Origin: an uncultured Collinsella sp.
Lineage (GTDB): Bacteria > Actinomycetota > Coriobacteriia > Coriobacteriales > Coriobacteriaceae
Length of the DNA: 33,070 bases
Assembly (NCBI GenBank): GCA_938005465.1
Contig: CALLNU010000044.1
Coordinates: 1 to 33,070, forward strand
Reading direction: 5' to 3'
In this document: piece after piece, positions 7,757 to 15,698 of the stretch
Layout: every line of letters starts with the position of its first letter
How positions within the stretch are numbered: the stretch's first letter is position 1
Program-made: the position numbers and the translations under genes
The notes under the pieces: model-generated
What the model saw: only the letters and a program-made list of their open reading frames with translations
Told to the model about the DNA's origin: nothing
The model's database searches: none

Positions 7757-7861
7757 CTTGGGAACAGATGCAATATTGCGTCCGCACCTTCTGTTAGAAT
7801 TGTTCACTAGTGTTTTATGCTGCGGTTTTCTGATCCGCCGGCATGGGCTAAGGGGTGTTTT

Positions 7862-8080
7862 TTGGCTGTACAGGGTAAATCAAAGGAGCGCGTTCAGGAC
7901 GTTGGCGAGGTCTTCACCAACGAGTGCGAGGTGAACGCCATGCTTGACATGGTGAAATCCGAGACGGAGCGCATCGACTCCCGGTTCCTGGAGCCGCCGT
8001 ACGACAACGGCAACTTCCTCGCTGAGGTGCTGCGACGCAAGCTTTCCGTGGTGGCCTCGCGCTACCGCAAGAGCGCGACC
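7862..8080 (+). pseudogene. DNA methyltransferase N-terminal fragment
   Basis: Reads KSKERVQDVGEVFTNE, then AMLDMVKSETERIDSRFLE, and GNFLAEVLRRKLSVVASRY. This is the start of an N6-adenine-type SAM-dependent DNA methyltransferase (restriction-modification subunit M). The SAM-binding motif normally reads FLEPACGDGNF; here it is FLEPPYDNGNF, so the binding glycine and acidic residues are altered. After about 8080 the frame leaves the family and turns into a different protein tail. It is a dead relic of a restriction-modification gene. Confidence 0.7.
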
Positions 8081-8149
8081 GACTGCATACACGGTGCCGT
8101 CGCGGCGAGAAAGGCTGGCGCAGAGAAGCCGAAAACCGCGGCCGACAGC

Positions 8150-8340
8150 GGCGCGGCCGGCGTCGAACAAGGCCCAGTTGAACGCACTGGGAGCCGGGTG
8201 CAAGGTGCGCCACAAGGCATGGGGCGCCGGCACCGTGACGAGGATAGACGGCGGCTCGATCTACGTGAGCATCGGGGGCAAGGAGCGGATGTTTCAGTTC
8301 CCGGGCGCGTTCGAGCAGGAGTTCTTGAGTTTATTGGGAG
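8150..8340 (+). pseudogene. C-terminal domain relic (KAWGAGTV type)
   Basis: In the same frame as, and just upstream of, the SIR2 gene the sequence reads NKAQLNALGAGCKVRHKAWG, then AGTVTRIDGGSIYVSIGGKE and RMFQFPGAFEQEFLSL. This resembles a small beta-barrel tail found at the ends of some helicases and nucleases (HKxFGxGxV ... FxFPxxFxxGFL). No gene body precedes it. Its frame runs directly into the SIR2 ORF with no stop, so a fusion protein starting at 8094 is possible, but a good ribosome-binding site favours the internal SIR2 start. Confidence 0.45.
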
Positions 8341-8345
8341 CATAC

Positions 8346-9620
8346 ATGTCTGACAACGCAATAAACATACCGGGCAACGTGTCCTCCGATATGCAGAAAG
8401 AATCCTCCAAACCCCTTTTTACCTTGCAGAGGGGTGCAACAAGGCGTGAGGTAAACGCGGTAGAAGCCAGACATTTTGTTCAAGGCATTCTTTCCAGGTC
8501 GATTAACCTAGCCACGCTTATCGGCTCTGGCGCATCTACTCCGGCCATTCCCCTGATGGGTGAAACCTTCAGGAACTTGCGAGCGGACCTCAAGCTCAAC
8601 GATCCCGATCTATCTATCCTTCTGGAAAGTCGGATAACTAAAATTGCCTGTCGAGATAACGAAGACCCTGCGAAGTACTCGAACATAGAGAACCTCCTCT
8701 CGTGGCTGAGTCAGCGCATCGAGGGCTCTCTAGATAGCGCCGATGACGACAAGAGGGTTTCCGATGCAGTTCGCAAGGCCTTTCTCGAGTCCGTCGACAT
8801 CAAATACAGCGCGGAGCACTCCGACGTCCTTGATAGCTATCGTAAGTTTGTTCAGGGACTTGGCGTATCGCGACAGATCCTTGCGCGCGGTGGTCAAGCT
8901 GCCTTCGACGTCGTTAATCTCTTCACAACAAACTACGACCTATTTCATGAGATGGCCCTTGAATCGAGCGGCTACGCCTATGTGGACGGGTTCTCGAACG
9001 GGCTGATACCCACATTCAACCCGCGGGAATACCATCGCAGGCCGATTGACCTCGACGAGAGATTCAGGGATCACTACGAACCGGTGAACCCCTTCTTTCG
9101 CCTTTACAAGATGCACGGGTCCATCAACTGGAGGATTTATGACGGAAACGTCGTAAGGGTCCCCAGGTTTCCCGACATCACCGACGAGTACCAAGGCGAC
9201 AGACAACTTATCGCCCCGATGACTTCCAAATACGCCTTGACCCAGGGCTCCCCCTATAGCGATATGTTCCGCGAGTTCGTAAATGCCCTCGCCGTCCCCA
9301 ACACAGTCCTTCTGACTTGTGGATTCAGCTTCGCGGACTCTCACATATCAAACCTTATCAGCCAGGCTCTTGCGAGGCCCGATTTCACGCTCCTCGCCTT
9401 TATCGGCAACCCGGCAGAAGCAGATGTCGGTTCCCCTACACGTGTGTTCTACGATAAGGCAGGTGGCGCGAACACCTATTTCGTATATCCAAGTGAAAGG
9501 GAACTGGACCGCAAGCGCCCGCTATACTTCTCGGAATTTGCTGACTTTATCGGGCCCGAGATCACCTTCGGAGACGATGTGGCATCTGGATCTTTGGGGC
9601 TTGGTGACAAGAATGACTAA
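8346..9620 (+). CDS. SIR2-family NADase of a SIR2-HerA defence system
   Basis: A 424-residue SIR2 protein. Motifs in order: NAD-binding LIGSGASTPAIP (~58-69), LFTTNYDLFHE with the catalytic Asn (~194), KMHGSINW with the catalytic His (~256), and LTCGFSFADSHI (~323). In phage defence, SIR2 effectors break down NAD+ when triggered by infection and so stop phage production. The ATG at 8346 is preceded by GGGAG at 5 bases; the open frame extends in phase to 8094, but that part looks like a leftover of another gene. It overlaps the HerA ATPase gene by 8 bp, so the two form one operon. SIR2 plus HerA is a described defence pair; the assignment here rests on motifs and gene order. Confidence 0.9.
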   Translation: MSDNAINIPGNVSSDMQKESSKPLFTLQRGATRREVNAVEARHFVQGILSRSINLATLIGSGASTPAIPLMGETFRNLRADLKLNDPDLSILLESRITKIACRDNEDPAKYSNIENLLSWLSQRIEGSLDSADDDKRVSDAVRKAFLESVDIKYSAEHSDVLDSYRKFVQGLGVSRQILARGGQAAFDVVNLFTTNYDLFHEMALESSGYAYVDGFSNGLIPTFNPREYHRRPIDLDERFRDHYEPVNPFFRLYKMHGSINWRIYDGNVVRVPRFPDITDEYQGDRQLIAPMTSKYALTQGSPYSDMFREFVNALAVPNTVLLTCGFSFADSHISNLISQALARPDFTLLAFIGNPAEADVGSPTRVFYDKAGGANTYFVYPSERELDRKRPLYFSEFADFIGPEITFGDDVASGSLGLGDKND

Positions 9621-11445
9621 TGAGGTTCCCAATCCGGGTTGGCTCATCGGCACCATCTGCTATATGGATCAGGAGAAGATAAGACTACGCGCATCACGTT
9701 CCGACTTTTCAGACCGGATGCTCGATGGCGAGCCAAGGCATCTAAACGGGCTCAATCAATATCTCTTTTCCTATCTCTCTATCTCGACAAAGATCATTTT
9801 TCGCGTGACTTCCGTAGAAGAGGCCGAGAGGCCGTATTCCGACCAGCCTTCGTCGAGGTTTAGCACGAGCTATATCTTCACCGCCGTCCCCATTGGAGAG
9901 ATTGAAGGATCTTCCTACGTGCCCGGCGTAGTAGACCTCCCCATGGTCGGCTCCAATGTCTATGCCTGCGATGAATCAATCCTCAAGAGGGTCTTTTGCG
10001 TGCGGGAAGGAGTCGAGATTGGGTCCCTCGCTGGGTACGATTCAGTAAGATCCACTTTTGATATCGATTCCCTGTTCTCTGGTCATCTCGCTATTCTCGG
10101 TAATACCGGCTCGGGAAAGTCCTCAACCGCGCGGCTCCTGCTTGATAGGGCGGCATCGCTCTTAGATGCCGAGGACGCGCTCGATGCAGAGCCCCGATTC
10201 TTCGTCTTCGATCTGCACGGCGATTATGACTTTCTCACGCGCGGCGGTTACGGCTGCACGAGACGAATCGGCGCTGATGAGTACCACCTCGCGCCCGGAG
10301 AGTTGTCGATGGATGACTGGTCAGCTATTCTCGACCCCCCGCGACGCATCCAGAAACCTCTGCTTGAGAGGGCCGTGAGATACTCCCACCTCAACGAGGA
10401 GGGCAAGAAGAAGCTATTTGCTGCCTTTGCATATACCGCAATTCGGGACACGAGCATCGATAGCCACGCAGCGAGGAAGTTTCAGGTCTCAAAGTATTAC
10501 CAGCCGATTGAGGGAGAACTTAACAAGATTCTCGAACGCGAGTCCGGACCTTTCTCTCGCCCTCAGACCGCTCATAACCTGTTAGTGTCTTTCAACCTGG
10601 AATACGGAAACATATCGAAAGATGTCGTCGAAGGGCTTGAGTCCCTTTTGAAGGAGTTCATCGAGGACGAATACATGTCCGATGGACTTCCCAATATCGA
10701 ACGCATCTTATGTGAGTACGAAAAACCTAAAAGCGAGGTCTCAATCTCTGACGTCGTTGATGCGCTTGACTTCGTGTTCGACGAAGAAGAAGTGCGGGGC
10801 AACCGTCAGATAAGGTCGTATTCAGAGGGGCTGGTTACTCAGCTTAGAAACCTTAGGGAAAGGTATTCGCAAGACCTCTTCTCACTTGAGCGGGGCGAGT
10901 CAATTGCTGCCCTCTTAAACAAGGGGCATGGCATTCTTGTGCTAGACGTATCTCAGATAATCGACGAGTCAGGATTGAAGTTGTTTTCCCACTACGTTGC
11001 GCGCACCCTCTTTCAGGCTAGCCTAGATGCAGGAAGAGGCTCCTCGACACCTATCTATCTCATTTTTGACGAGGCGCATCGCTATATCAGGGATGCAGAC
11101 CTGACAGACGACTCAGTGTTCAATCGAATTGCACGGGAGGGCCGTAAGTTTGGCATTTACCTTACCGCCATCAGCCAAATCCCCAGTGAGCTTTCCCGCG
11201 TCGTGCTCTCTCAGACGGGAACCTTCATAATCCACCGCATTCAGAACTCTTACGACCTCGATTACGTTCGCCGCAATATCCCTTCCATATCAAATGGCCA
11301 GGTCATGCGCCTTCCCGCATTCGCCCCGGGAACCGCGACCGCGCTGGGAAGCTCCATTACGGTGCCCCTTGAACTACAGATAGACGATGACTTTGCCGAC
11401 GAGACGCCAACGATCCGGATGATGAAGAGCAATCGGATTCGATAA
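9613..11445 (+). CDS. HerA-type DUF87 ATPase, partner of SIR2
   Basis: A ~610-residue P-loop ATPase of the HerA/FtsK-like family. An N-terminal barrel-like region is followed by Walker A LAILGNTGSGKSSTARLLL (~160). FFVFDLHGDYDF comes next, with a long helical insertion (~250-410), then GILVLDVSQII, and Walker B PIYLIFDEAHRYI (~480). The sensor region is GRKFGIYLTAISQIPSEL, and SQTGTFIIHRIQN completes the domain. HerA forms a hexameric DNA-translocating ring; in SIR2-HerA it assembles with the SIR2 effector. Start: ATG 9613, overlapping the SIR2 stop; GTG 9604 is an alternative. A terminator lies 24 bp after the stop. The pair appears intact, unlike most neighbours. Confidence 0.9.
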   Translation: MTNEVPNPGWLIGTICYMDQEKIRLRASRSDFSDRMLDGEPRHLNGLNQYLFSYLSISTKIIFRVTSVEEAERPYSDQPSSRFSTSYIFTAVPIGEIEGSSYVPGVVDLPMVGSNVYACDESILKRVFCVREGVEIGSLAGYDSVRSTFDIDSLFSGHLAILGNTGSGKSSTARLLLDRAASLLDAEDALDAEPRFFVFDLHGDYDFLTRGGYGCTRRIGADEYHLAPGELSMDDWSAILDPPRRIQKPLLERAVRYSHLNEEGKKKLFAAFAYTAIRDTSIDSHAARKFQVSKYYQPIEGELNKILERESGPFSRPQTAHNLLVSFNLEYGNISKDVVEGLESLLKEFIEDEYMSDGLPNIERILCEYEKPKSEVSISDVVDALDFVFDEEEVRGNRQIRSYSEGLVTQLRNLRERYSQDLFSLERGESIAALLNKGHGILVLDVSQIIDESGLKLFSHYVARTLFQASLDAGRGSSTPIYLIFDEAHRYIRDADLTDDSVFNRIAREGRKFGIYLTAISQIPSELSRVVLSQTGTFIIHRIQNSYDLDYVRRNIPSISNGQVMRLPAFAPGTATALGSSITVPLELQIDDDFADETPTIRMMKSNRIR

Positions 11446-11468
11446 AGCTATTTGTGGCCGGCCCGGAG

Positions 11469-11498
11469 AATGCCCGCAACGGAGACGTTGTGGGCATT
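11469..11498 (+). terminator. Terminator of the SIR2-HerA operon
   Basis: A hairpin with arms AATGCCCGCAACG and CGTTGTGGGCATT and loop GAGA, followed by TCCTTTT. It sits 24 bp after the HerA stop and closes the two-gene operon. Confidence 0.8.
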
Positions 11499-11551
11499 TC
11501 CTTTTGCCCGCTCGGGGCACGGGAGTCATACGTGGGTGAGTAGGATGGTAA

Positions 11552-11660
11552 GCCGCAGGGCAGCAAGGGCAGCCGGAGGAGCCGCAGGAGCAGGCGCCGC
11601 AGGTAGAGGCGGTGTCGAACTACTGCGAGCTTCTCAACCGGCGGGACGCGCGCTACGCCT
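11552..11660 (+). pseudogene. Gln/Glu/Pro-rich gene tail, origin unknown
   Basis: After a stop at 11549-11551 the frame reads GQQGQPEEPQEQAPQVEA, then VSNYCELLNRRDARYA and a stop. It has no start codon or ribosome-binding site. The composition (Pro/Gln/Glu linker followed by a structured end) looks like the last codons of a real gene whose body is gone. I do not recognise the family. Confidence 0.25.
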
Positions 11661-11711
11661 AGCAACAAGCCAGAACAAGCACAGTAATTTTCAGCGCACC
11701 ATACACGCACT

Positions 11712-12162
11712 CGCTGCTAAGGTTCGACCCCAGCCACGGATCACCCGTCAAGAAGAACTCCAGCCAGTGCTGCATAAACAGTGCCTGCTCGCGCTTCCAA
11801 CGGCGCAGCTTTTCCTCGCTGGCCTCTTCCCTGCTGCGCGAAGTGAACTCGTAGTGGTGCAGCTCAGCATAAGGTGTAAAGATGGTGCGGTAGCCCCCAT
11901 ACGCGCAGGCAAAAATCCGCATCGTTAAAACCGACGGCAAACTTCTCGTCGCAGCCTTCAACCCGTTCATAAACGTCGCGACGGACCATCTGGCAGGCGC
12001 CCGTAACGGCGCTGAAGTTGCCCGGGTGCACGGCACGGGCAAGATATCCCTCGCGCTTTGCCGAAAAGTCCCAGTTGGCATGGGCAAGGGCGCCGCGTAC
12101 GCCGACCACAATGCCAGCTAGCTGAACCAGATGGCCAGCAAAGTAGAGCTTGGCACCCACTA
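11712..12162 (-). pseudogene. Truncated duplicate of the large glycosyltransferase C-terminus
   Basis: The minus-strand sequence matches the last ~150 codons of the intact glycosyltransferase at 15699-18185 almost throughout: GAKLYFAGHLVQ, then RGALAHANWDFSAKREGYLA, NFSAVTGACQMVRRDVYE, FAVGFNDADFCLRVW, and REEASEEKLRRWKREQALFM. About 5 bases are missing near 11894, which shifts the frame exactly where the intact copy reads VWEAGYRAIFTP. The N-terminal two-thirds is absent. It is a dead direct duplicate, or the leftover of a second similar gene. With the intact gene it brackets the fic/abiE segment. Confidence 0.9.
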
Positions 12163-12169
12163 AAGCCCA

Positions 12170-12229
12170 TTACTTGCTCAGGATGACCAGGAAGGTCAAG
12201 AGAAGTAGGAGAAGGATAATCCTATCCAT
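12170..12229 (-). CDS. 19-residue hydrophobic peptide, possible type I toxin-like
   Basis: A tiny minus-strand frame encodes MDRIILLLLLLTFLVILSK. It is a single membrane-spanning helix flanked by charged ends, about the size of Ibs-type toxins. AGGGGG lies 8-9 bases before the ATG, which suggests translation. Promoters and an antisense RNA, which type I toxin-antitoxin systems need, were not identified. A chance hydrophobic frame cannot be excluded. It lies just beyond the broken end of the glycosyltransferase duplicate. Confidence 0.3.
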   Translation of the reverse strand: MDRIILLLLLLTFLVILSK

Positions 12230-12593
12230 CTGACTACCCCCTGCCTTGTAGAACCGCGGCCCGGAATACAGCTGGCTTCGGAGAACAAGGCAGAGGACGA
12301 CACACCGCCGCGTCCAGCTAAAATTTAAACAGAAATACGTACGCATGTTCGCGTTTCGTGGTACACTGTATCTACCAGAATAAGACAGAGTGAAAGTCGC
12401 TTCGGAGGCCCCCAATGGTACGAAGCGCCGGCGCCGCGGATCCCCGCTGCCCCGACCCTAGCTTAGCCGGCGCACGCGACGCCGACTGACCGGCGGGATG
12501 CCGGTTGAAGCTACGCAATACCGGCATGTTGAAACCACTCGTCCTCCGGCGTGCGGATCATAGCATGTCGACTAAACCGAAGGGGCATACATC
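12230..12593. other. Intergenic stretch upstream of the Fic gene
   Basis: About 360 bp with no supported gene. It contains an AT-richer patch (12315-12400) that may hold promoters for flanking genes. The Fic gene's ribosome-binding site (GAAGGGG) is at its right end. Confidence 0.4.
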
Positions 12594-13538
12594 ATGGACA
12601 ATTCCAACGCAAGCCAGCAGATCGCTTTGTACGAGGACCCCGACCACGCAGTCCACCTTGACGTGCGCGTCGACGGCGATACGGTCTGGCTAACCCAGCA
12701 GCAGATGGCGACGTTGTTCGGGCGCGGAGTGCCGACTATCTCCAAGCACATTCATTCCGCAGCAAAGGAAGAGCTTGCCGGAATTCGAACTATTTCATTT
12801 TTTGAAATAGTTCGCTTAGAGGGAACAAGAACGGTCAAACGTCAGGTCGAGCACTACAACCTCGACATGATCATCTCGGTTGGCTACCGCGTGAAGTCTC
12901 AGCAGGGCGTGTACTTCCGCCGGTGGGCAAATGGCGTGCTCAAGCAGCATCTACTCCAGGGATACTCCATCAACCAAAAGAGACTCGAGGCGCTCGGAAC
13001 GGTCTTCAAGGTCCTCGAGAGGTCGAGTACTCCGGAACTCTCCGGTGCGGCAGAAATTCTACAGAAGTACCTTCCGAGCCTGACTCTGCTCGATGAATAC
13101 GACACGGGAAGGATGAAGGCGCCCCAGGGCAACGAGCCCAACTGGGAGCTCGGTTACACCGAAGCCCTCGAAGTCGTCCGCAGCCTACCGTTCTACTCGT
13201 CGTCCACCCTGTTCGGACGAGAGCGGGACAACCAGTTCGCCGGAATCATCAGCGCCCTCTATCAGGGCTTTGGCGACCAAGACCTATATCCCTCCGTTCA
13301 AGCAAAGGCCGCCAACCTTCTCTACCTCGTAGTGAAGGACCATCCATTCTTGGATGGCAACAAGCGCTCTGCAGCGGCGCTCTTCATTCACTTCCTCGAC
13401 AAGAACGGGATACTGCGCAACGGCGAAAGACTCCGCGTGGAGGGCAACGCGCTCGCGGCCATGACGCTCATGATTGCCCTCTCTGACCCAAGCGAGAAGG
13501 ACTCCATGGTTACGCTGGTGGAGAATTTCATCGCGTAG
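12594..13538 (+). CDS. RhuM-Fic/DOC fusion protein
   Basis: A 314-residue protein in two parts. Residues ~20-190 are a RhuM-type domain: TVWLTQQQMATLFGRGVPTI, then EGTRTVKRQVEHYNLDMIIS, and SVGYRVKSQQGVYFRRWA. Residues ~195-314 are a Fic/DOC domain with the complete active-site loop HPFLDGNKR (H250-R258). Fic/DOC proteins transfer AMP or phosphate from nucleotides onto target proteins, often as toxins; this RhuM-Fic architecture is frequent near restriction and toxin-antitoxin loci. A GAAGGGG ribosome-binding site precedes ATG 12594. No separate antitoxin is evident next to it, and no inhibitory helix motif was recognised. Composition is close to its neighbours. Confidence 0.88.
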   Translation: MDNSNASQQIALYEDPDHAVHLDVRVDGDTVWLTQQQMATLFGRGVPTISKHIHSAAKEELAGIRTISFFEIVRLEGTRTVKRQVEHYNLDMIISVGYRVKSQQGVYFRRWANGVLKQHLLQGYSINQKRLEALGTVFKVLERSSTPELSGAAEILQKYLPSLTLLDEYDTGRMKAPQGNEPNWELGYTEALEVVRSLPFYSSSTLFGRERDNQFAGIISALYQGFGDQDLYPSVQAKAANLLYLVVKDHPFLDGNKRSAAALFIHFLDKNGILRNGERLRVEGNALAAMTLMIALSDPSEKDSMVTLVENFIA

Positions 13539-13657
13539 CGCCTTCGCCCGAGCACCAGAATCGACGTTCCTTCATATAGCAGATGCAAACGAGGAAAGGG
13601 CCATCAAAGTAAGGCACCGTCATGGCGAGGGAGGTGCCGCAATGAGTCGTTCCATGA

Positions 13658-13707
13658 AAAGCCATATAAGCCTACAATTGTCATCAGATGTAGGCTTATA
13701 TGGCTTT
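13658..13707. promoter_or_regulatory. 19-bp perfect inverted repeat upstream of abiEi
   Basis: Arms 13658-13676 and 13689-13707 are exact reverse complements with a 12-bp spacer, ending 15 bp before the abiEi start. AbiEi antitoxins are known to repress their own operon by binding inverted repeats, so this is the likely operator. There is no T-run, so a terminator is less likely. Confidence 0.65.
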
Positions 13708-13722
13708 CGAGGGGAGGTCGGC

Positions 13723-14267
13723 ATGGTGATCACCTACCGGGAGGCGCTGGCTGAACTCGGGAGCAGGTACCGCGTTCGCAAGGCGGTGTCGGAAGGGACG
13801 CTCCACCCCGTCGGCCGAGGGATGTACTCGACCAACCGGGACGAGGACGCCCTCGCCGTGATCGCGAAGCGCTACCCCGGGGGCATCCTGACCGGGCAGA
13901 CCGCGCTCTACGCCCACGGGCTCGTGACCGCGCCCCCCCCGACCGGATCGACCTGGCCACGAAGCGCGGTGGGACCAAGATACGCGACGCCGCCGTGCGC
14001 CAGCACTTCATCCCGGAGGGATGGCTGGGCGTCGGGAGGTCGACCGTCTCGGTGGACGGGACCGAGCTTGCCGCTTACGACCCCGAGCGCATGCTCCTCG
14101 AGCTCATGCGCTCGCGCAACAAGCTGCCCTACGACCTCTACCGGGAGGCCGTCGCCTCGTTCCGCAGGCGGTCGGAGCGGCTGGACATATACAGGCTGCA
14201 GGACTACGCGGAGGCAATCCCGCACGGCGAGGCACACCTCGAGCGCGCCATGGAGGAGGTATTCTGA
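13723..14267 (+). pseudogene. AbiEi-type antitoxin, frameshifted at a C8 tract
   Basis: Antitoxin of a type IV AbiE system. The N-terminal winged helix reads MVITYREALAEL, then TLHPVGRGMYSTNRDEDALA and GILTGQTALYAHGLVT. At 13933-13940 a run of eight C puts the rest out of frame. The remainder is intact in another frame: RIDLATKRGGTKIRD, RQHFIPEGWLGVGRS, YDPERMLLELMRSRNKLPYD and LERAMEEVF. One extra C, or two fewer, would restore a ~182-residue protein. Start: ATG 13723 after GGGGAGG. The stop overlaps the toxin gene by one base. The break may be a sequencing error, a phase-variable tract or true inactivation. Confidence 0.85.
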
Positions 14268-14917
14268 TGGACCTGAACGAGATGAGGGCGCGCTACGAGC
14301 GCGAGGAGGGCTACTCCTGCCTCAACGCGACCGCGCGCGTCTGCCAGGACGTGATCCTCTCAAAGCTGGCGGCATCCGGCATGCGCGACCGAGTGACGGT
14401 CAAGGGAGGGGTCCTGATGTGCGCGCTGTCGGGGAGCGGGCGCCGCGCAACCCAGGACATAGACCTCGACTTCGTGCGGTACCCGATGACCGACGCCTCC
14501 ATTCGCTCCTTTGTGTCCGCCCTCTCGAACCTCGGCGACGGCGTAACCGTCCGCATCGCCGGCGAGATAGAGGAGCTGTCGCAGCAGGACTACAAGGGCA
14601 GGCGCGTCAACCTCAAGGTCAGCGACGGGCGCAGCACGTTCGACACGAAGCTCGACCTGGGGGTCCACGCGAGCGCTGCGATGGAGCAGGACGAGCTGTG
14701 GTTCGACGTGGCACACCGGCAGGAGGGCGTCTGCCTGCTTGCGAACTCGAAAGAGCAGGTGTTCGCCGAGAAGCTCAAGTCCCTGCTGCGCCACGGCATC
14801 CGAACGGCCCCGGAAACTCGTTTCATGGAGCGTTTCATGGAAAATCCCCCCAATCTAGCAACGGTTCAGAGTCTACTAGATTGGGGGGACGCGAGCCAAG
14901 TCGACAAGGGCAGTTAA
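14267..14917 (+). CDS. AbiEii-type nucleotidyltransferase toxin, 3' end replaced
   Basis: A 216-residue protein of the AbiEii/AbiGii family, nucleotidyltransferase-like toxins that stop growth. The core motif is present: VTVKGGVLMCALSGSGRRAT followed by QDIDLDF with the metal-binding Asp pair. ANSKEQVFAEKLKSLLRHG gives the conserved Glu/Lys helix. The family should continue into a helical KDxxDxYxL region, but from 14810 the coding sequence instead enters the leader repeat (antisense), ending NLATVQSLLDWGDA. The toxin is therefore missing its natural C-terminus and may be inactive, which would fit the antitoxin being broken. GGAGGAGGT precedes the start, which overlaps the antitoxin stop. Confidence 0.85.
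   Translation: MDLNEMRARYEREEGYSCLNATARVCQDVILSKLAASGMRDRVTVKGGVLMCALSGSGRRATQDIDLDFVRYPMTDASIRSFVSALSNLGDGVTVRIAGEIEELSQQDYKGRRVNLKVSDGRSTFDTKLDLGVHASAAMEQDELWFDVAHRQEGVCLLANSKEQVFAEKLKSLLRHGIRTAPETRFMERFMENPPNLATVQSLLDWGDASQVDKGS
14810..14900 (-). repeat. 91-bp leader repeat, copy 2
   Basis: Matches 494-585 in the same orientation. The hairpin arms (14876-14889 and 14845-14858) pair perfectly over 14 bp. Where copy 1 has a C-to-T change in one arm, a G-T pair still forms. Read on the minus strand it leads to ATG at 14838 and MKRSMKRVSGA, closely matching copy 1 (MRRSTKRISGA), then runs into antisense abiEii. Confidence 0.75.
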
Positions 14918-14940
14918 CCGGCGGCTATTCATGCCTCGAT

Positions 14941-15546
14941 TTAGAACCGCTCGAGAATCTCCGCGGCGTTCTCTCGCAGATAGATATCTAGGTCCGGCAC
15001 GGCAAACTGCACGTAGCCCCTCTGCGGAGCTTGAATAACCTCTCTTTGAAGCAGCTTAGCCCTAATAGAGCTGACCTCATTGGTCTTTTTACCCATGCGT
15101 TTAGCAATCTCAGATGATTTGGACTGCTGCTTATCCTCGCACATGGCCAAAAGGTATTTGATATCGTTGAGTCCAAGTCCAGAAATCGCGGGCTCGTGAA
15201 CAACATCGTGAAAACGAGCCTCTGCCAGCGCAATGCCTTCGGTGACGTCGCCCTCGCTCACAATGGCACTTTTGGCACGATGCAAGTTGGCGCGTTGCCA
15301 AATGGAGTAACCAACCAGTTGCACCAGATAGGCATAGCCCTTAGTGGCCTTAGCGGCTCTCGACAGAAGATCGTCCTCTATGGTCAAACCAGTCGCGACA
15401 AAGCTATCGCCCATAGAGAGCGCTACCTCCACCTGGTTGATAGGCGCCAGATCTTCGGAGAGGGCACGACGCAAGAACGTAAGCGCCTTGCCGTTAATAA
15501 GATCCATAACGCCGGCGGGTAAGCCGGCAAAGGCAAGTGCGATATC
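14941..15546 (-). pseudogene. AAA ATPase, C-terminal fragment
   Basis: The minus-strand frame reads IALAFAGLPAGVMDLING, then LTFLRRALSEDLAPI, KATKGYAYLVQLVGYSIWQR, SGLGLNDIKYLLAMCEDK, and winged-helix-like SSEIAKRMGKKTNEVSSI. This is the end of an ATPase of the Orc1/archaeal-ATPase-like type (sensor 2, lid and winged helix). The Walker A and B part is missing: a stop lies just upstream of 15546. An internal ATG (15507) could start a ~188-residue remnant protein, but without a P-loop it could not use ATP. Its composition is somewhat lower in GC than the island around it. Confidence 0.75.
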
Positions 15547-15698
15547 TACTTATATCGAATAATATCGAGCTGTATAAGCTTGTATAAACTTATCGCGGAA
15601 GTATCGAGCTTTCGTAATATGACTTAGTTAGTAGTCCACCATTGCTTTCTTCCAAGCTCATAGCGAAAGAAAGTTCAGGACTTCCTAAACCCATTGCC
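15547..15698. other. AT-rich gap with short repeated ATATCGA-type motifs
   Basis: About 150 bp of lower GC with recurring TATATCGA/TATCGAG and TTGTATAA words at 15551-15610. It separates the ATPase fragment from the glycosyltransferase operon end. No gene is supported. Confidence 0.35.

Noticed and set aside
12475..12530. Terminator or operator around CCGGC repeats
   Set aside because: The complementary words are short and poorly spaced; no stable hairpin is evident.
13474..14991. A single 505-residue plus-strand protein
   Set aside because: Only the part from 13723 to about 13930 matches AbiEi; the rest is an out-of-frame reading of abiEi and abiEii.
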